DNA of 64,000 nucleotides from CAVWNR01 sp963756525 (lineage in GTDB: Bacteria; Actinomycetota; Actinomycetes; Mycobacteriales; Jatrophihabitantaceae), in contig CAVWNR010000009.1 in NCBI GenBank assembly GCA_963756525.1, positions 1,178,001-1,242,000 on the forward strand. Reading direction: 5' to 3'. Positions within the stretch are counted from its first letter, which is position 1, and the number at the start of each line of letters is the position of its first letter. Both the position numbers and the translations under genes were made by a program. The notes beneath the pieces were generated by a model, which saw only the letters and a list, made by a program, of their open reading frames with translations, had not been told where the DNA came from and ran no database searches. Below are positions 49,844 through 58,783 of the stretch, piece after piece.

Positions 49844-52276
49844 ATGGCGCTCAAGAAATCTGACCTGTACGGCTCGTTGTGGAAGAGCTGCGACGAGTTG
49901 CGGGGCGGCATGGACGCCTCGCAGTACAAGGACTACATCCTGACGCTGCTGTTCGTGAAGTACGTCTCGGACAAGGCGAAGGGCGACCCGCACAGTCTGA
50001 TCGACGTCCCGCCCGGCGGCTCGTTCGATGACATGCTGGCGCTTAAGGGCGACAAGGAGATCGGCGACAAGCTCAACAAGATCATTGGCAAGCTCGCCGA
50101 AGCTAACGGTCTCCAGAAGGTCATCGACCTGGCTGACTTCAACGACGAGGAGAAGCTCGGCAAGGGCAAAGAGATGCAAGACCGGCTGTCGAAGCTGGTG
50201 ACGATCTTTGCTGATCTCGACTTTCGTGGCTCGCGGGCCGAAGGCGACGACCTCCTGGGCGATGCCTACGAGTATTTGATGCGTCACTTCGCCACTGAGT
50301 CCGGCAAGAGCAAGGGGCAGTTCTACACCCCCGCCGAGATATCCCGCGTCCTCGCTCAGGTTGTCGGCATCGGGCCGAGCACACGCCAGGATCAGACGGT
50401 TTACGACCCGGCTTGCGGGTCTGGCTCGCTGCTACTCAAGGTCGCTGCCGAGGCACCACGCGGTATCACGATCTACGGCCAGGAAAAGGACAACGCCACC
50501 TGGGCACTGTCCAAGATGAACATGATCCTGCACGGCAACGAAATCGCCGACATCCGCAAAGGTGACACGATCACCAACCCGCAATTCGCGGACGGCGCCC
50601 GGCTGAAGACGTTCGACTTCGCGGTCATGAATCCGCCCTTCTCCCTCAAGTCATGGAGCAACGGACTCGAGCACGACTTCGGCCGCTTCGAGTTTGGCCG
50701 GCCACCCGAGAAGAACGGCGACTACGCGTTTCTGCTGCACGTGCTTACGTCGCTTAAGAGCAAGGGCAAGGCTGCCATCATCCTGCCGCATGGTGTGCTG
50801 TTCCGCGGCAACGCCGAGGCGACCATCCGCAAGCAACTACTCCGCCGCGGGTACATCAAGGGCGTCATCGGCCTGCCGCCCAACCTCTTCTACGGCACCG
50901 GCATCCCAGCCTGCATCGTCGTGCTCGACAAGGAGAACGCCCAAGCCCGCACCGGTGTCTTCATGATCGACGCATCCAAAGGCTTCATGAAGGACCGTCC
51001 CAAGAACCGCTTGCGCAGTCAGGACATCCACAAGATTGTCGACGTCTTCACCAAGCAAACCGAGGTCCCTCGCTACTCGCGCATGGTGCCGCTGGCCGAG
51101 ATTGCCGACCCCAAGAACGACTACAACCTCAACATCCCGCGCTACATCGACTCCTCTCAGCCGGAGGATCTCCAGGACCTGCACGCACACTTGCACGGCG
51201 GCATTCCCGACCGGGATCTTGACGCACTCGCCCCATACTGGGAGGCCTTCCCGCAGTTGCGCAGCCAGCTTTTCAAGCCCAACAGGCCCGGCTACAGCGA
51301 CCTCACCATCGATGTGAACACCCTTCAGCAGGCCATCCTTGACTCGCCAGAGTTTCAGAAGTTCGCCGGCGAGGCTCGTGACTTAGCCGCCGGCTGGTTC
51401 AGCGTGCACCGGCAGGCGCTCGCCAGCATTGACGAGAACACCAAACCCAACCATCTAGTCGCCACTATCGGCGACGACCTGCTAACGCGGTTCAAGAGCG
51501 TCCCTCTGCTCGACGAGTACGACGTCTACGAGCAACTCATGACCTTTTGGCATGACACCATGCACGACGACGTCTTCCTCGTCATGAACGACGGCTGGCT
51601 CGACGCTGCGAAGCCCCGCAAGACGATTGAGGACAAGGACCGCAAGCTCGCCGAGACACCGGACCTCGTCATCGGCAGCGGACGCAATGCGCAGAAGTAC
51701 AAGATGGACCTCCTCCCGCCAGCGCTGATCGTTGCCAGGTACCTCTCCGACGATCGAGCCAAGGTCGAGGAACTGACCGCGACCGCAGAGGAAGCAACTC
51801 GAGCGCTCGAGGAGTACCTAGAAGAGCATGCCGTTGAGGACGGCTTGCTGGCCGAGGCCATGGACGACGACAAGATCTCCAAGCCACTCACCGCTGCGCG
51901 CCTTCGCGTGGCCAAGCGGGAGAAGGCTGATCCCGACGAGATCAGGGCGCTGGAGCAGGTCATCAAGCTGTACGACGCCGAAGCCGCAGTTAAGAAGGCC
52001 CTCAAGGAGGCCCAGGCCGACCTCGACCTCGCCACGCTGAAGAAGTTCGGCGACCTCACCGATGACGACGTGAAAAGTCTCGTGCTCGACGACAAATGGG
52101 CAGCAACGATCAGCAACCGCATTGTGGGCGAAGTCAACGCCCTCACGCTCAACCTCGTAGCCCGGATCCACCAGCTAGGCGAGCGCTACGCCGAGACTGT
52201 CGGTGACCTCGACGCCGAGTTGGAGAATCTTGAGGCGAAGGTCGCGATCCACCTGTCCGACATGGGGATCCGATGA
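49844..52276 (+). CDS. hsdM: Type I restriction-modification system, DNA methyltransferase subunit
   Basis: 810 residues. The HsdM N-terminal domain (LYGSLWKSCDELRGGMDASQYKDYILTLLFVKYVSD) precedes the N6-adenine methylase core with motif I DPACGSGSLLL (188-198) and motif IV NPPF (263-266). The C-terminus, about 200 residues longer than E. coli HsdM, is highly charged with coiled-coil potential (about 680-790). It methylates the adenine in the bipartite target chosen by HsdS. It overlaps hsdS by 4 bases. Confidence 0.95.
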   Translation: MALKKSDLYGSLWKSCDELRGGMDASQYKDYILTLLFVKYVSDKAKGDPHSLIDVPPGGSFDDMLALKGDKEIGDKLNKIIGKLAEANGLQKVIDLADFNDEEKLGKGKEMQDRLSKLVTIFADLDFRGSRAEGDDLLGDAYEYLMRHFATESGKSKGQFYTPAEISRVLAQVVGIGPSTRQDQTVYDPACGSGSLLLKVAAEAPRGITIYGQEKDNATWALSKMNMILHGNEIADIRKGDTITNPQFADGARLKTFDFAVMNPPFSLKSWSNGLEHDFGRFEFGRPPEKNGDYAFLLHVLTSLKSKGKAAIILPHGVLFRGNAEATIRKQLLRRGYIKGVIGLPPNLFYGTGIPACIVVLDKENAQARTGVFMIDASKGFMKDRPKNRLRSQDIHKIVDVFTKQTEVPRYSRMVPLAEIADPKNDYNLNIPRYIDSSQPEDLQDLHAHLHGGIPDRDLDALAPYWEAFPQLRSQLFKPNRPGYSDLTIDVNTLQQAILDSPEFQKFAGEARDLAAGWFSVHRQALASIDENTKPNHLVATIGDDLLTRFKSVPLLDEYDVYEQLMTFWHDTMHDDVFLVMNDGWLDAAKPRKTIEDKDRKLAETPDLVIGSGRNAQKYKMDLLPPALIVARYLSDDRAKVEELTATAEEATRALEEYLEEHAVEDGLLAEAMDDDKISKPLTAARLRVAKREKADPDEIRALEQVIKLYDAEAAVKKALKEAQADLDLATLKKFGDLTDDDVKSLVLDDKWAATISNRIVGEVNALTLNLVARIHQLGERYAETVGDLDAELENLEAKVAIHLSDMGIR

Positions 52277-53517
52277 GCACATTGACTGAAACCCCGTGGC
52301 CAACCGTCCGGCTCGGCGACATAGGGCAGAGCCTGATCGGGCTGACGTACAGCCCCAGCAATGTTGGGCGTTCAGGCACTCTCGTCCTTCGTTCATCGAA
52401 CATTCAGGACGGCGCCCTCGCCTTCGATGACAACGTCTATGTCGATTGCGCGATCCCCGAGAAGATCCGCGTCCGGGAGAACGACATCCTCATCTGCGTC
52501 CGGAACGGTAGTCGGCGCTTGATCGGCAAGAGCGTCATCCTCGATCGTCGGGTCGTCGGACAGACCTTCGGCGCTTTCATGGCGGTGTACCGCTCGGACT
52601 CGAACCCGTTCCTCCAGTACTTCTTTCAGTCAGATGACTTCAAGCGCCAGATCGACGAGCATCTGGGTGCAACGATCAACCAGATCACAAATGGAAGTCT
52701 GAAGAGTTTCGTTGTCGCTCTCCCACCCATGCCGGAGCAGCAAGCAATCACGTCGCGCCTTCAGGATGCAGATCGGCTGATCGACGCGCTGGGGCGCATT
52801 ATCGCTAAGAAGCAGGCGATCAAGCAGGGCGTGATGCAGCAGCTCCTGACGGGCCACACCCGCGTGCCCGGCTTTGGTGCGACGTGGGCAGAGGTGAAGC
52901 TGGGTGATCACGTTACGTACGTCAAGACGGTTGCGCTCCCTCGCGCCCAGCTCGACCAGACGTCGCCATTACGGTACGTCCACTACGGAGACATCCATAC
53001 GCGTTCGAGGGTGACCCTCGATGCGAGTACTGAGGCAATGCCCCGTGCCGAATCACGTCTGACGGCTCGCGCTGGGACGCTTCGCCCAGGCGACCTCGTA
53101 TTCGCTGACGCGTCTGAGGATCCCGCCGGTGTCGGCAAGTCTGTGGAGATAGCTGGTGTTCCCGACGAGGGCGTGGTCCCCGGGCTGCACACCATCGCTG
53201 CACGCTTCGACAAGTCGGTACTAGCCGATGGGTTCAAAGCATATCTCCAGTTCATTCCCGCGTTTCGAGAGGCTCTTTTGCGCTTGGCGGCCGGTACCAA
53301 GGTGCTCGCAACTACGCGCTCGTACATCTCCGGCATCACGCTGTCTTTGCCTGCCGTTGATGAGCAGCAGGCGATCGCGCTCATACTTCGTGACTGTGAA
53401 GCAGAGATCGACGTGCTTCAGACTCGCCTCACCAAGTCCCGCGCCATCAAGACCGGCATGATGCAGCAGCTCCTGACTGGCCGATCGCGACTGCCGATCT
53501 CGGAGGCTTCGTTATGA
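52273..53517 (+). CDS. hsdS: Type I restriction-modification system, specificity subunit
   Basis: 414 residues from ATG 52273. Two target-recognition domains are separated by conserved helices: LPPMPEQQAITSRLQDADRLIDALGRIIAKKQAIKQGVMQQLLTG (first repeat) and LPAVDEQQAIALILRDCEAEIDVLQTRLTKSRAIKTGMMQQLLTG (second repeat). The repeats imply two half-sites with a spacer. The DNA target cannot be predicted from sequence alone. Confidence 0.94.
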   Translation: MSTLTETPWPTVRLGDIGQSLIGLTYSPSNVGRSGTLVLRSSNIQDGALAFDDNVYVDCAIPEKIRVRENDILICVRNGSRRLIGKSVILDRRVVGQTFGAFMAVYRSDSNPFLQYFFQSDDFKRQIDEHLGATINQITNGSLKSFVVALPPMPEQQAITSRLQDADRLIDALGRIIAKKQAIKQGVMQQLLTGHTRVPGFGATWAEVKLGDHVTYVKTVALPRAQLDQTSPLRYVHYGDIHTRSRVTLDASTEAMPRAESRLTARAGTLRPGDLVFADASEDPAGVGKSVEIAGVPDEGVVPGLHTIAARFDKSVLADGFKAYLQFIPAFREALLRLAAGTKVLATTRSYISGITLSLPAVDEQQAIALILRDCEAEIDVLQTRLTKSRAIKTGMMQQLLTGRSRLPISEASL

Positions 53518-54236
53518 ACGCCGAGTGGGCAATAGCTGAGCTAGACAAGTTTATCGCGCAGACGGTTATGACGAACGCGAGCAGGGCGAATGTAATTACC
53601 ACCAGAGACAGGACCGCCGCACCAGACGTCGAGGTGACCAAGCAGGCGCCAGTCGTCGAGAAGATCTTGAACCGCGTGATCCCAAATTGGCGTACCGAGG
53701 TGCCTGACACTTTGGCCAATAATCGGTGGAGTCGCCATCGAGAGGCAGCTGTACGAGCCCGCGAGGAACTAGTGCGCGAGCAGGAGATCAAGGAGAATTT
53801 GGGCGAGAACGCTCCTGAACTCTCAGCTTCCGAGCTACATCCGTGGATCTGGAGCGGGGCGAAGTCGCTTTGGCAATCGGGACACTATCGCGAGGCCGTT
53901 GGGGGCGCGATCAGGAAGTTGAACGCCGAGACGCAGAATAAGGTCGGACGGCGCGATGTGAGCGAGACTGACCTGTTTAAGCAGGCGTTCACGCTCGATA
54001 ACCCCGTGTCCGGTAAGGTCCGGCTCCGCCGGATGCCACCAGACACGAGCGACACTTATAAGTCTGTCCAGCGTGGAGCGATGGCCTTCGCAGAGGGGAT
54101 CTTCGCGGGAATCCGCAATCCTCTGAGCCACGAGGGAGACCAAGAACTCTCAGCCCAAGAAGCGCTGGAGTACTTGGCGGCACTTAGCGTCCTTGCTCGC
54201 TGGGTCGACGCTGCGACGGTGGAGGCCGCGCCATGA
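53514..54236 (+). CDS. TIGR02391 (Ymh/HEPN) family protein inside the R-M operon
   Basis: 240 residues from ATG 53514, overlapping both hsdS and hsdR by 4 bases. The C-terminal half (LHPWIWSGAKSLWQSGHYREAVGGAIRKLN and FAEGIFAGIRNPLSHE) matches the TIGR02391/Hypoth_Ymh family, a HEPN-type helical domain. R201-N-P-L-S-H206 is the RxxxxH motif of HEPN ribonucleases. The N-terminal 100 residues are a charged helical region. Such proteins accompany type I R-M systems and may be an RNA-cleaving backup effector when restriction fails; that role is inferred. Confidence 0.8.
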   Translation: MNAEWAIAELDKFIAQTVMTNASRANVITTRDRTAAPDVEVTKQAPVVEKILNRVIPNWRTEVPDTLANNRWSRHREAAVRAREELVREQEIKENLGENAPELSASELHPWIWSGAKSLWQSGHYREAVGGAIRKLNAETQNKVGRRDVSETDLFKQAFTLDNPVSGKVRLRRMPPDTSDTYKSVQRGAMAFAEGIFAGIRNPLSHEGDQELSAQEALEYLAALSVLARWVDAATVEAAP

Positions 54237-57200
54237 GTGATGTCGGCCAAGTCGAGCGCAAGACACAAGACCGTGTTGTCCGGTTGCTTACCGAACACCT
54301 TGGCTTCAAGTACCTGGGCAACTGGGCGTACCGCGAGGGCAGCTCGAATGTCGAGATGGAGCTACTTGTCCAGAATCTGAAGGCACGGGGATACGACGAC
54401 ACGCTGATCAATAAAACGGTCGACAAGCTGAAGAGTGATGCCTCGCTCGGCGGTGGCCGCGACCTGTACGAGGCAAACCGCGATGTCTACGGTCTGCTGC
54501 GCTATGGCGTGAAGGTCAAGGCCGGCGCTGGCGAACACTACGAAACTGTCTGGCTGGTTGACTGGGCGCATCCCGAGGCCAACCACTTCGCAGTGGCCGA
54601 GGAGGTGACGGTCTCCGGGAGCCACACGAAGCGACCGGATGTAGTGCTGTACGTCAACGGCATCGCCTTCGTGACCTTGGAACTGAAGCGGTCCAAGGTC
54701 GCCGTGTCCGAGGGTATCCGCCAGACGATTGGCAACCAGAAGGCCGACTTCATCCGTCCGTTCTTTACGACGGTGCAGCTGGTGCTGGCCGGTAACGACG
54801 TCGAAGGCCTGCGCTACAGCGTGATCGACACGCCCGAGAAATACTGGCTGTCCTGGCGTGAGGACTCTGACATCGCCGAGCCGTTGAATCAAGGCCTGAC
54901 CCAGCTGTGCTCGAAGCCGCGACTGCTGGAGATCGTGCACGACTTCATGGTCTTCGATAGCGGCACCAAGAAGACGTGCCGCCATAACCAGTACTTCGGC
55001 GTAAAAGCCGCTCAGAAGCGGGTCGAGCGACGCGAGGGCGGCGTCATCTGGCATACCCAGGGGTCGGGCAAGTCGCTGACCATGGTCTGGCTGGCCAAAT
55101 GGCTGCGCGAGCACCAACCGGACGCCCGCGTGCTGCTGATCACCGACCGGACCGAGCTCGATGAACAGATCGAGAAAGTCTTCAAGGGCGTCAACGAGGA
55201 CATCTACCGGACGCGCAGCGGTGCCGACCTGCTGGCAACCCTCAATCAGAGCTCACCGTGGCTCATCGGCTCACTGATCCACAAGTTCCGGCCGTCGGAC
55301 AACGAAGCCGAGCGCGAAGACGCGGAAGGCGAGTTTATCCGCGAGCTGAACGCCAAGATGCCGAAGGATTTTCGGGCCAAGGGCAACCTGTTCGTCTTCG
55401 TCGACGAGGCGCACCGCACTCAGTCCGGCAAGATGCACGATGCCATGCAGGCTCTGCTGCCGGGGGCGATGTTCATCGGCTTCACCGGTACGCCGCTGCT
55501 CAAGGCGGACAAGGCCACCAGCATCGAGACCTTCGGCTCCTTCATCCACACCTATAAGTTCGATGAAGCCGTCAACGACGGTGTGGTGCTGGACCTGCGC
55601 TACGAGGCGCGCAACATCGACCAGGACCTGACCTCGCCGGCCAAGGTCGACGCCTGGTTCGAGGCCAAGACCAAGGGCATGACCGACCTGTCCAAGGCGG
55701 AACTCAAGAAGCGGTGGGGCACGATGCAGAAGGTCGTCAGCTCCGAGCCGCGGGCCCGGCAGATCGTCGACGACATCCTGCTCGACATGGACACCAAGCC
55801 GCGGCTCATGGACGGTCGCGGCAACGCCATGCTCGTCGGCTCCAGCATCTACCAGGCCTGCAAGTTCTACGAGCTCCTCTGCCAGGCCGGCTTCAAGGGC
55901 AAGTGCGCCATCGTCACCTCCTATACGCCACAGGCTGGCGACATCGCCAAGGAGGACTCCGGCCAGGGCGCCACCGAGCGGCTGCGGCAGTACGAGATCT
56001 ACCGCCAGATGCTGGCCGACCACTTCAACGAACCGGCCGACGTCGCCATGACCAAGGTCGAGCAGTTCGAGAAGGACGTCAAGGCGCGGTTCGTCAACGA
56101 CCCAGGACAAATGCGGCTGCTGATCGTGGTCGACAAGCTCCTCACCGGCTTCGACGCGCCGAGCGCCACCTACCTATACATCGACAAGAAGATGCAAGAC
56201 CACGGCCTGTTCCAGGCCATCTGCCGGGTCAACCGCCTCGACGGCGACGACAAGGACTACGGGTACATCGTCGACTACCGGGACCTGTTCAACTCCCTGG
56301 AGTCGGCCATCACCGACTACACCGGCGGCGCCCTGCACGGGTACGACAAGCAGGACATCGAGGGCCTGCTGACCGATCGGCTGACCGGGGCCCGCGAGGA
56401 CCTGGATGAGGCGCTGGAGCGCATCCGGGCGCTGTGCGAGCCGGTCGAGCCACCGAAGAACACGCTGCAGTACCAGCAGTACTTCTGTGCCACCGACTAC
56501 GGCAACGCCGAGCAGCTCAAGGCCAACGAGCCGAAGCGCGTGGAGCTCTACAAGGCCGTGGCTGCGGTGACCCGCGCCTACGGCAACCTGGCCAACGAGA
56601 TGACTGCCGCTGGCTATACCGACGCCGAGACCGCGGCGATCAAGGCCGAGATCGCCCACTACGCCAACGTCCGCGACGAGGTCAAGCTCGGCGCTGGCGA
56701 GGACGTCGACTTCAAGCAGTACGAAGCCGGGATGCGCCACCTGCTGGACACCTACATCCAGGCCAAGCCATCCGAAACCATCTCACACTTCAACGACACC
56801 GGACTCATCCAGCTGATCGTCGAGCTGGGGCCAGCCGCCCTCGACAAGCTGCCGGCCGGAATCAAGAAAGACCCCGAAGCCGTGGCCGAGACCATCACCA
56901 ACAACATGCGCAAGCTGATCATCGATGAGCGGCCGACCAACCCGAAGTACTACGACAAGATGTCTGAGCTACTCGATGCTCTGCTAGCTGAGCGACGCAA
57001 GGGTGCGCTGGAGTACAAGCAGTACCTGGCCCAACTGCTCGAAGTCGCGGGCAAGCTCGGGCGTGGCGAGTCTGACACCGTCTACCCCGCCTGGGCGAAT
57101 GACGGTGCTCGGCGGGCACTCGTCGACTTCTTCCACCAGAGCCCCGAGCTAGCGATCGAGGTCGATGCCGCGGTCCGTCACACCAAGCCCGACTCTTGGC

Positions 57201-57319
57201 TCGGCAACCCGCTCAAGGAACGCAAGGTGAAGCGCGCCATTGCCCGAGCCTTGCCGGCGGACTTCGCCCGCCTCGACGAACTGTTCGAACTAGTAAAGGC
57301 ACGACATGAGTACCGGTAG
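54233..57319 (+). CDS. hsdR: Type I restriction-modification system, restriction/translocase subunit
   Basis: 1028 residues. The N-terminal nuclease domain has RPDVVLYVNGIAFVTLELKRSK (Asp, Glu-x-Lys of PD-(D/E)xK). The SF2 motor shows Walker A GVIWHTQGSGKSLTMVWLA, FVDEAHRTQ (DEAH), FTGTPLL, and the late motif V/VI region VVDKLLTGFDAP and ICRVNR. A helical C-terminus contacts the methylase. It pumps DNA and cuts far from unmodified sites. It overlaps the HEPN gene and the next gene. Confidence 0.95.
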   Translation: MSDVGQVERKTQDRVVRLLTEHLGFKYLGNWAYREGSSNVEMELLVQNLKARGYDDTLINKTVDKLKSDASLGGGRDLYEANRDVYGLLRYGVKVKAGAGEHYETVWLVDWAHPEANHFAVAEEVTVSGSHTKRPDVVLYVNGIAFVTLELKRSKVAVSEGIRQTIGNQKADFIRPFFTTVQLVLAGNDVEGLRYSVIDTPEKYWLSWREDSDIAEPLNQGLTQLCSKPRLLEIVHDFMVFDSGTKKTCRHNQYFGVKAAQKRVERREGGVIWHTQGSGKSLTMVWLAKWLREHQPDARVLLITDRTELDEQIEKVFKGVNEDIYRTRSGADLLATLNQSSPWLIGSLIHKFRPSDNEAEREDAEGEFIRELNAKMPKDFRAKGNLFVFVDEAHRTQSGKMHDAMQALLPGAMFIGFTGTPLLKADKATSIETFGSFIHTYKFDEAVNDGVVLDLRYEARNIDQDLTSPAKVDAWFEAKTKGMTDLSKAELKKRWGTMQKVVSSEPRARQIVDDILLDMDTKPRLMDGRGNAMLVGSSIYQACKFYELLCQAGFKGKCAIVTSYTPQAGDIAKEDSGQGATERLRQYEIYRQMLADHFNEPADVAMTKVEQFEKDVKARFVNDPGQMRLLIVVDKLLTGFDAPSATYLYIDKKMQDHGLFQAICRVNRLDGDDKDYGYIVDYRDLFNSLESAITDYTGGALHGYDKQDIEGLLTDRLTGAREDLDEALERIRALCEPVEPPKNTLQYQQYFCATDYGNAEQLKANEPKRVELYKAVAAVTRAYGNLANEMTAAGYTDAETAAIKAEIAHYANVRDEVKLGAGEDVDFKQYEAGMRHLLDTYIQAKPSETISHFNDTGLIQLIVELGPAALDKLPAGIKKDPEAVAETITNNMRKLIIDERPTNPKYYDKMSELLDALLAERRKGALEYKQYLAQLLEVAGKLGRGESDTVYPAWANDGARRALVDFFHQSPELAIEVDAAVRHTKPDSWLGNPLKERKVKRAIARALPADFARLDELFELVKARHEYR

Positions 57320-58043
57320 CGCCTACCTGACTGTCCGCGGCATCAGCGTCGATGTCGTCTACAAGGACATCAAGAATCTGCACATTGGCGTCTACCCGCC
57401 GGTAGGACGCGTGCGCGTCGCAGCACCCAAGAGCCTCGATGAGGAGCACGTCCGCCTTGCGGTCGTGCAGCGGCTGCCCTGGATCAAGCGCCAGCGCGAC
57501 CAGCTCCAAGCTGTTCAGCGGCAGTCCGAGAGGGAGATGATCACTGGCGAATCCCACTACGTGTGGGGAGGCCGGTACCGGCTCAAGGTCATCGAACGAC
57601 CAGGCCGCGCTCACCTTGAACTCGACGGCGACCGATTGCTCCTCTACATGCCGCCCGGCACTGATGTTGACCGGCGCCGACAGCTGCTCGACCGCTGGTA
57701 CCGCGACCAACTACGTTCGGCAATCCCGGGTTTGATCGCCGCCTGGGAACCGGTCCTCAACGTGTCGGTACCCCAGTGGACAATCCGGCGCATGAAGACC
57801 AAGTGGGGCTCCTGTAACCGCAAGTCTGGGCACATCTGGTTCAACGTCGAGCTGGCGAAGAAGCACCCCGACTGTCTGGAGTACATCGTCGTCCACGAGA
57901 TGACCCACCACTTGGAGCGCAACCACGGCCAACGCTTCAGCACGCTGATGGATGGCTTCCTGCCGGACTGGCGCAGTCGTCGCGATCAGCTCAACCTGGC
58001 GCCGCTTGCACACGAGGAGTGGCCCGGCGCTGCCGACGAGTGA
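57306..58043 (+). CDS. YgjP-like (DUF45) zinc metallopeptidase
   Basis: 245 residues from ATG 57306, overlapping hsdR by 14 bases. The family core MKTKWGSCNRKSGHIWFNVELAKKHPDCLEYIVVHEMTHHLERNHGQRF contains HEMTH (197-201) and the third ligand His207, plus the WGSC strand. DUF45 proteins are often encoded beside hsdR. They may process or clear a component of the R-M complex, but no substrate has been proven. It is the last gene of the five-gene operon; the following 113 bases show no terminator. Confidence 0.88.
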   Translation: MSTGSAYLTVRGISVDVVYKDIKNLHIGVYPPVGRVRVAAPKSLDEEHVRLAVVQRLPWIKRQRDQLQAVQRQSEREMITGESHYVWGGRYRLKVIERPGRAHLELDGDRLLLYMPPGTDVDRRRQLLDRWYRDQLRSAIPGLIAAWEPVLNVSVPQWTIRRMKTKWGSCNRKSGHIWFNVELAKKHPDCLEYIVVHEMTHHLERNHGQRFSTLMDGFLPDWRSRRDQLNLAPLAHEEWPGAADE

Positions 58044-58156
58044 CGACGTCGGGCCCAGTTGCGACCCTCGCAAGTGGGTCAGGGACCGGGAGCGTCTGAA
58101 TGCACGCTCGCGGCGCGCCAAAGCGCTCGGCCGACTGCGTTCGCGGTGAGCCGTGC

Positions 58157-58783
58157 TCAGGCCGTGAGCGATGCCCGTGCAGTTGGTACGCCTGCGCCCG
58201 TGGCAGCTGCCGACGATGTCGACGGCATGTCGGGATAGGAACGCAGCGAGGAAAGCGCGGGGTGGTCGAGGAGTGCTCGCGGGCCGTGGCAAGCGGCGAT
58301 GGCAGCAACGGCGATCGGGGCAACGGCCGGACCGCGTAGTTCGCCGTGGTAGCTGTCGATGCCGTCGAGCACAACGATCTCGTGGGCGAGGTCGGCGGTG
58401 ATGGCATCGATGGCTGACCAGTAGATCGAGATCACGCGGCCGTCGGGTCGGCGCGCGGCGAGCCGCTGATTGGTGACGAGCCAGTCGAGCATTCCGGCGT
58501 GGGACAGGCACGCCTGGTGGACCTCGTTGATCGTGCTGCGGTGGCCGTAGTAGCTGGTGTGCTGCTCCACCCAGGTCCGCTCGCCCCGCCACCAGTAGTC
58601 GGCGGGCACGCGTTGCCAGGCGGTTTCACCGTCGTTGAGAACGATGCCGAGGTCGTAGGCGTGGATGCCGAGTGAGCGGCCGTCGACGATCGTCAGGGCG
58701 AGGGCTCGCGCGGCGTAATAGCTGGTCGCGCGGGTCTGGGCGGCCCAGGCCGCGAGGGCGCGCCGCTGCTTGCGCTTGGTCAT
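58157..58783 (-). CDS. Hypothetical protein coupled to the relaxase gene
   Basis: 208 residues from ATG 58783, overlapping the relaxase stop by 4 bases (ATGA). The start is basic (MTKRKQRRALAAW), and the centre LVTNQRLAARRPDGRVISIYWSAIDAI resembles a PH-like beta-strand pattern common in small actinobacterial proteins. I do not recognise a family for the whole. Coupling suggests an accessory role in conjugal processing. Confidence 0.65.
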   Translation of the reverse strand: MTKRKQRRALAAWAAQTRATSYYAARALALTIVDGRSLGIHAYDLGIVLNDGETAWQRVPADYWWRGERTWVEQHTSYYGHRSTINEVHQACLSHAGMLDWLVTNQRLAARRPDGRVISIYWSAIDAITADLAHEIVVLDGIDSYHGELRGPAVAPIAVAAIAACHGPRALLDHPALSSLRSYPDMPSTSSAAATGAGVPTARASLTA

